A stretch of 33,950 nucleotides of DNA from Flavobacteriales bacterium (GTDB lineage: Bacteria; Bacteroidota; Bacteroidia; Flavobacteriales_C; GCA-002722245): contig JAQXEE010000135.1 of NCBI GenBank assembly GCA_029251005.1, forward strand, positions 1 through 33,950, given 5' to 3'. Positions 31,897 through 33,950 of the stretch are shown here, one piece after another. Below the pieces are notes generated by a model that did no database searches, had not been told where the DNA came from, and saw nothing but the letters and a program-made list of their open reading frames with translations. Positions within the stretch are counted from its first letter, which is position 1. Each line of letters opens with the position of its first letter. The position numbers and the translations under genes are program-made.

Positions 31897-33950
31897 ATGA
31901 AAAAAAGTTTAATATTATTAACAGGTTTGATATTCTCCTTTGGATTCATTTATGCTCAGTGTGTTATAAAGGAGTCTATTCGAAATGGAGATTTCGATGA
32001 AGGATATAAAGCAGGAGATTTTAACTCCGACTTAATCTATGCTCAAAGTGATATCGATGCAAAGCTAGCTGCCAATGGTTGTTTTTACGCAACAGGAGGA
32101 CGTTATTATGTTAGTAATAATGATCAAATATTTGAATGTGAAGGGATTACACATCAAGGAACATCATTTACTCCAGATTTTAAAACTTATGGAATTGATG
32201 GGTCAAGCGATCAGCTTTTATTTGTTGACCCGTTAAATGGAAATCCTGAAGTATTTGGACAAACAGTAAATGTATTTCCAAACCAAACGTATCATTTTTC
32301 ATTTTGGTTCAACTCCATTAATCCACCCGTCCCATATTTTGGGTTGAAGATTGATGGACAAAATGTTCCTCTAACAGCTACAAATAATATTGCTTTTAAT
32401 GTAGAATTATCAAGGGTGAGATTAAATCCAGATGGTACTCAAATTACTGATATTAATGGAAATACGCTTCGAGACACTTCTATGGTAAACGTACAGTGGA
32501 TTCAATATAGTGGAACGTGGACTTCAGGGACAAGTACTACAGTACATGCTGAATTAAGACCTTATTTAAATGCTAACCTTACCGGAGGTGTCCCAACTTC
32601 GGGACTTGATTTTGCGTTGGATAAATTTTCTTTAATCAACTCGTGTCAAAATGTTTATGGAGCTAATGAATATGTAATTGATTTAGAAAAACCCGATACA
32701 ATAAACTTGTGTGAATTAGGGGGTGATGTTTTATTAGATCCACATGTTCCTCCAGGGCAACAAAATAATGCAACAATAACATGGTATGAAGGAGATGGAG
32801 ATAATCCAACGCAGATTGACGCTGGTGTATTTACTAAAACAATCAACTCGCCTGGTTATTACACCGTTTGTGTTGATGATCCAGATAACGCTTGTAATCA
32901 GGTGGATAATATTGTAGTTATTGAGGACGTTGAATTAGAAGTTTCAGACCTTGAATTATGTAGTCCGGCAATAATGGAATTAGATGCAGGTATGGACCCT
33001 AATGCTGGTGTTTCGATTAATTGGAGTGGTCCTTCAGGAAATACTGCAGGGCGGACTTATTTTGTTTCTACTGCTGGAGCTCATAATGTTTCATTTACTC
33101 CGCTTAAAGGAAATGCTGGTTGTGATGTGTCGAAGGCATTTAATGTGATTTCGTTATTACCCGAAACTGAGACAATCGAGTACTGTATCGGAGGTGGAGT
33201 TGATGTTGATTTGGAAGTTAGTGATGGTAAAAGTTATAAATGGGCGAAGGATGAAGCGATGACTGATGTTATTGGTACAGGAAGTTCAATTCAATACTCA
33301 ATTCCGAATGGATCTACAGACTTAATCGAAGTTTGGGTTCAAAACGCGGAAACAAATCCATTGGGAACTATGACTGGGCCAAATTTAAGTGCCAGTTCTA
33401 CAGCAAATCCTTCTTTAACAACAGATATTACTACGTATCAAAATATTCAAATAAAGTCCGCATTTATGGGAGCAGAAGCTTGGACTGGTGGTTGTGGCGG
33501 TGCTGGAGGGACAAGTGATGTTACAATTGAAGTGTTGGATGTTGTTAATGCAAGTGCTGTTATTGCGTCTACAGTTGTTCAGGTTCCATGTGGCGCAGTT
33601 GGAGAAACTCAAATAGGTTTAAACATCCCTGCAGGTAGATATAAACTAAGAACCTCTGGTGGAGGTAATATGATGTCTAAAATGGTTTGGTCTGGATCGG
33701 CAAATACTTTTTCAATGGGAGGGGTGATTGACATTACAGGTTATAGTGAGCATTATGGAGCTTTTGGAAAGATGAAAATTGAAGAATCTGACGCTTGTGA
33801 TCCTGTCCCATTTGTTTTAAAACCAATTGATTGTTGTTCAAAACCATCTGATGATGCCGTTATTGATTTGGCTTCATCAACATTAGAAGTTTGTGAAAAT
33901 TTAACAGGAGATGTTGTTTCTGTATCTGGTTTAACAGATGGTTTAGATTT
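31897..33950 (+). CDS. Secreted cell-surface protein, Ig/PKD-like repeats (partial, 3' end beyond the right edge)
   Basis: The frame is open from ATG 31897 to the end of the window, 684 codons without a stop. It opens with a signal peptide, MKKSLILLTGLIFSFGFIYA, so the product is exported. The next part (about 20-250) reads like a jelly-roll/lectin-type domain: NGDFDEGYKAGDF, ending in TSGLDFALDKFSLINSC. After that come repeated modules of about 90 residues with Cys-containing edges and patterns such as TINLCELGGDVLLDP, ATITWYEGD and NINSPGYYTVCVDDPDN-like strands, resembling PKD/Ig-type repeats of Bacteroidota adhesins. Given porQ in this window, a T9SS C-terminal sorting domain past the edge is likely but unseen. 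Confidence 0.85.
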   Translation, partial: MKKSLILLTGLIFSFGFIYAQCVIKESIRNGDFDEGYKAGDFNSDLIYAQSDIDAKLAANGCFYATGGRYYVSNNDQIFECEGITHQGTSFTPDFKTYGIDGSSDQLLFVDPLNGNPEVFGQTVNVFPNQTYHFSFWFNSINPPVPYFGLKIDGQNVPLTATNNIAFNVELSRVRLNPDGTQITDINGNTLRDTSMVNVQWIQYSGTWTSGTSTTVHAELRPYLNANLTGGVPTSGLDFALDKFSLINSCQNVYGANEYVIDLEKPDTINLCELGGDVLLDPHVPPGQQNNATITWYEGDGDNPTQIDAGVFTKTINSPGYYTVCVDDPDNACNQVDNIVVIEDVELEVSDLELCSPAIMELDAGMDPNAGVSINWSGPSGNTAGRTYFVSTAGAHNVSFTPLKGNAGCDVSKAFNVISLLPETETIEYCIGGGVDVDLEVSDGKSYKWAKDEAMTDVIGTGSSIQYSIPNGSTDLIEVWVQNAETNPLGTMTGPNLSASSTANPSLTTDITTYQNIQIKSAFMGAEAWTGGCGGAGGTSDVTIEVLDVVNASAVIASTVVQVPCGAVGETQIGLNIPAGRYKLRTSGGGNMMSKMVWSGSANTFSMGGVIDITGYSEHYGAFGKMKIEESDACDPVPFVLKPIDCCSKPSDDAVIDLASSTLEVCENLTGDVVSVSGLTDGLD

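Noticed and set aside
33333-33612. Short frames on both strands inside the surface-protein gene
   Set aside because: They lie in frames other than the 684-codon open frame that starts at 31897 with a signal peptide.

Overview
The window looks like a chromosomal segment of a Flavobacteriales-type member of the Bacteroidota. Four things point there. The DNA is AT-rich. A PorQ gene of the type IX secretion system (T9SS) sits directly upstream of cmk. Several families typical of the phylum occur: DUF4834, DUF4476, YfhO, DUF2027-Smr and a CarB without the MGS domain. Several gene starts are preceded by Bacteroidota -7 boxes (TAnnTTTG). I see no tRNA, rRNA, CRISPR array, prophage or insertion sequence. 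Several genes appear to start at TTG or GTG.

Layout. (1) 1-1569, minus: the nitrogen pair glnK-amt, with amt running off the left edge. A stretch of about 840 bp without a recognisable gene follows. (2) 2409-6462: murQ (minus), a conserved 189-residue protein of unknown function, an acidic/basic low-complexity protein with an IF-2-N-like head, and an exported M20 peptidase. (3) 6592-8702, minus: folC and an alpha/beta hydrolase, divergent from carB. (4) 8800-16014, plus: carB, a DUF4834 membrane protein, a strong terminator, then YfhO and a glycosyltransferase. (5) 16152-17523, minus: two small exported proteins and a NUDIX hydrolase, divergent from the next block across a perfect 23-bp palindrome. 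(6) 17588-26822, plus: a close-packed envelope block with DUF2027-Smr, mltG (frameshifted), porQ, cmk, a mono-haem-like lipoprotein and a 1641-residue beta-barrel/SPOR-array protein. (7) 26823-31633: a DUF1853 protein (minus), a dodecahaem cytochrome c with a multi-pass membrane partner, a DUF805 protein and a small Cys-tailed protein. (8) 31897 to the right edge: an open-ended secreted surface protein.

Much of the content concerns the cell envelope. It covers cell-wall recycling (MurQ), glycan-strand cleavage (MltG), T9SS (PorQ), a candidate giant peptidoglycan tether (barrel plus about 12 SPOR-like modules), glycan/membrane biogenesis (YfhO, GT4), extracytoplasmic electron transfer (12-haem cytochrome, CxxCH lipoprotein) and a possible secreted adhesin.

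The strongest leads are the SPOR-array barrel protein, the dodecahaem cytochrome/membrane-protein pair, and an exact 8-bp tandem duplication that breaks mltG.
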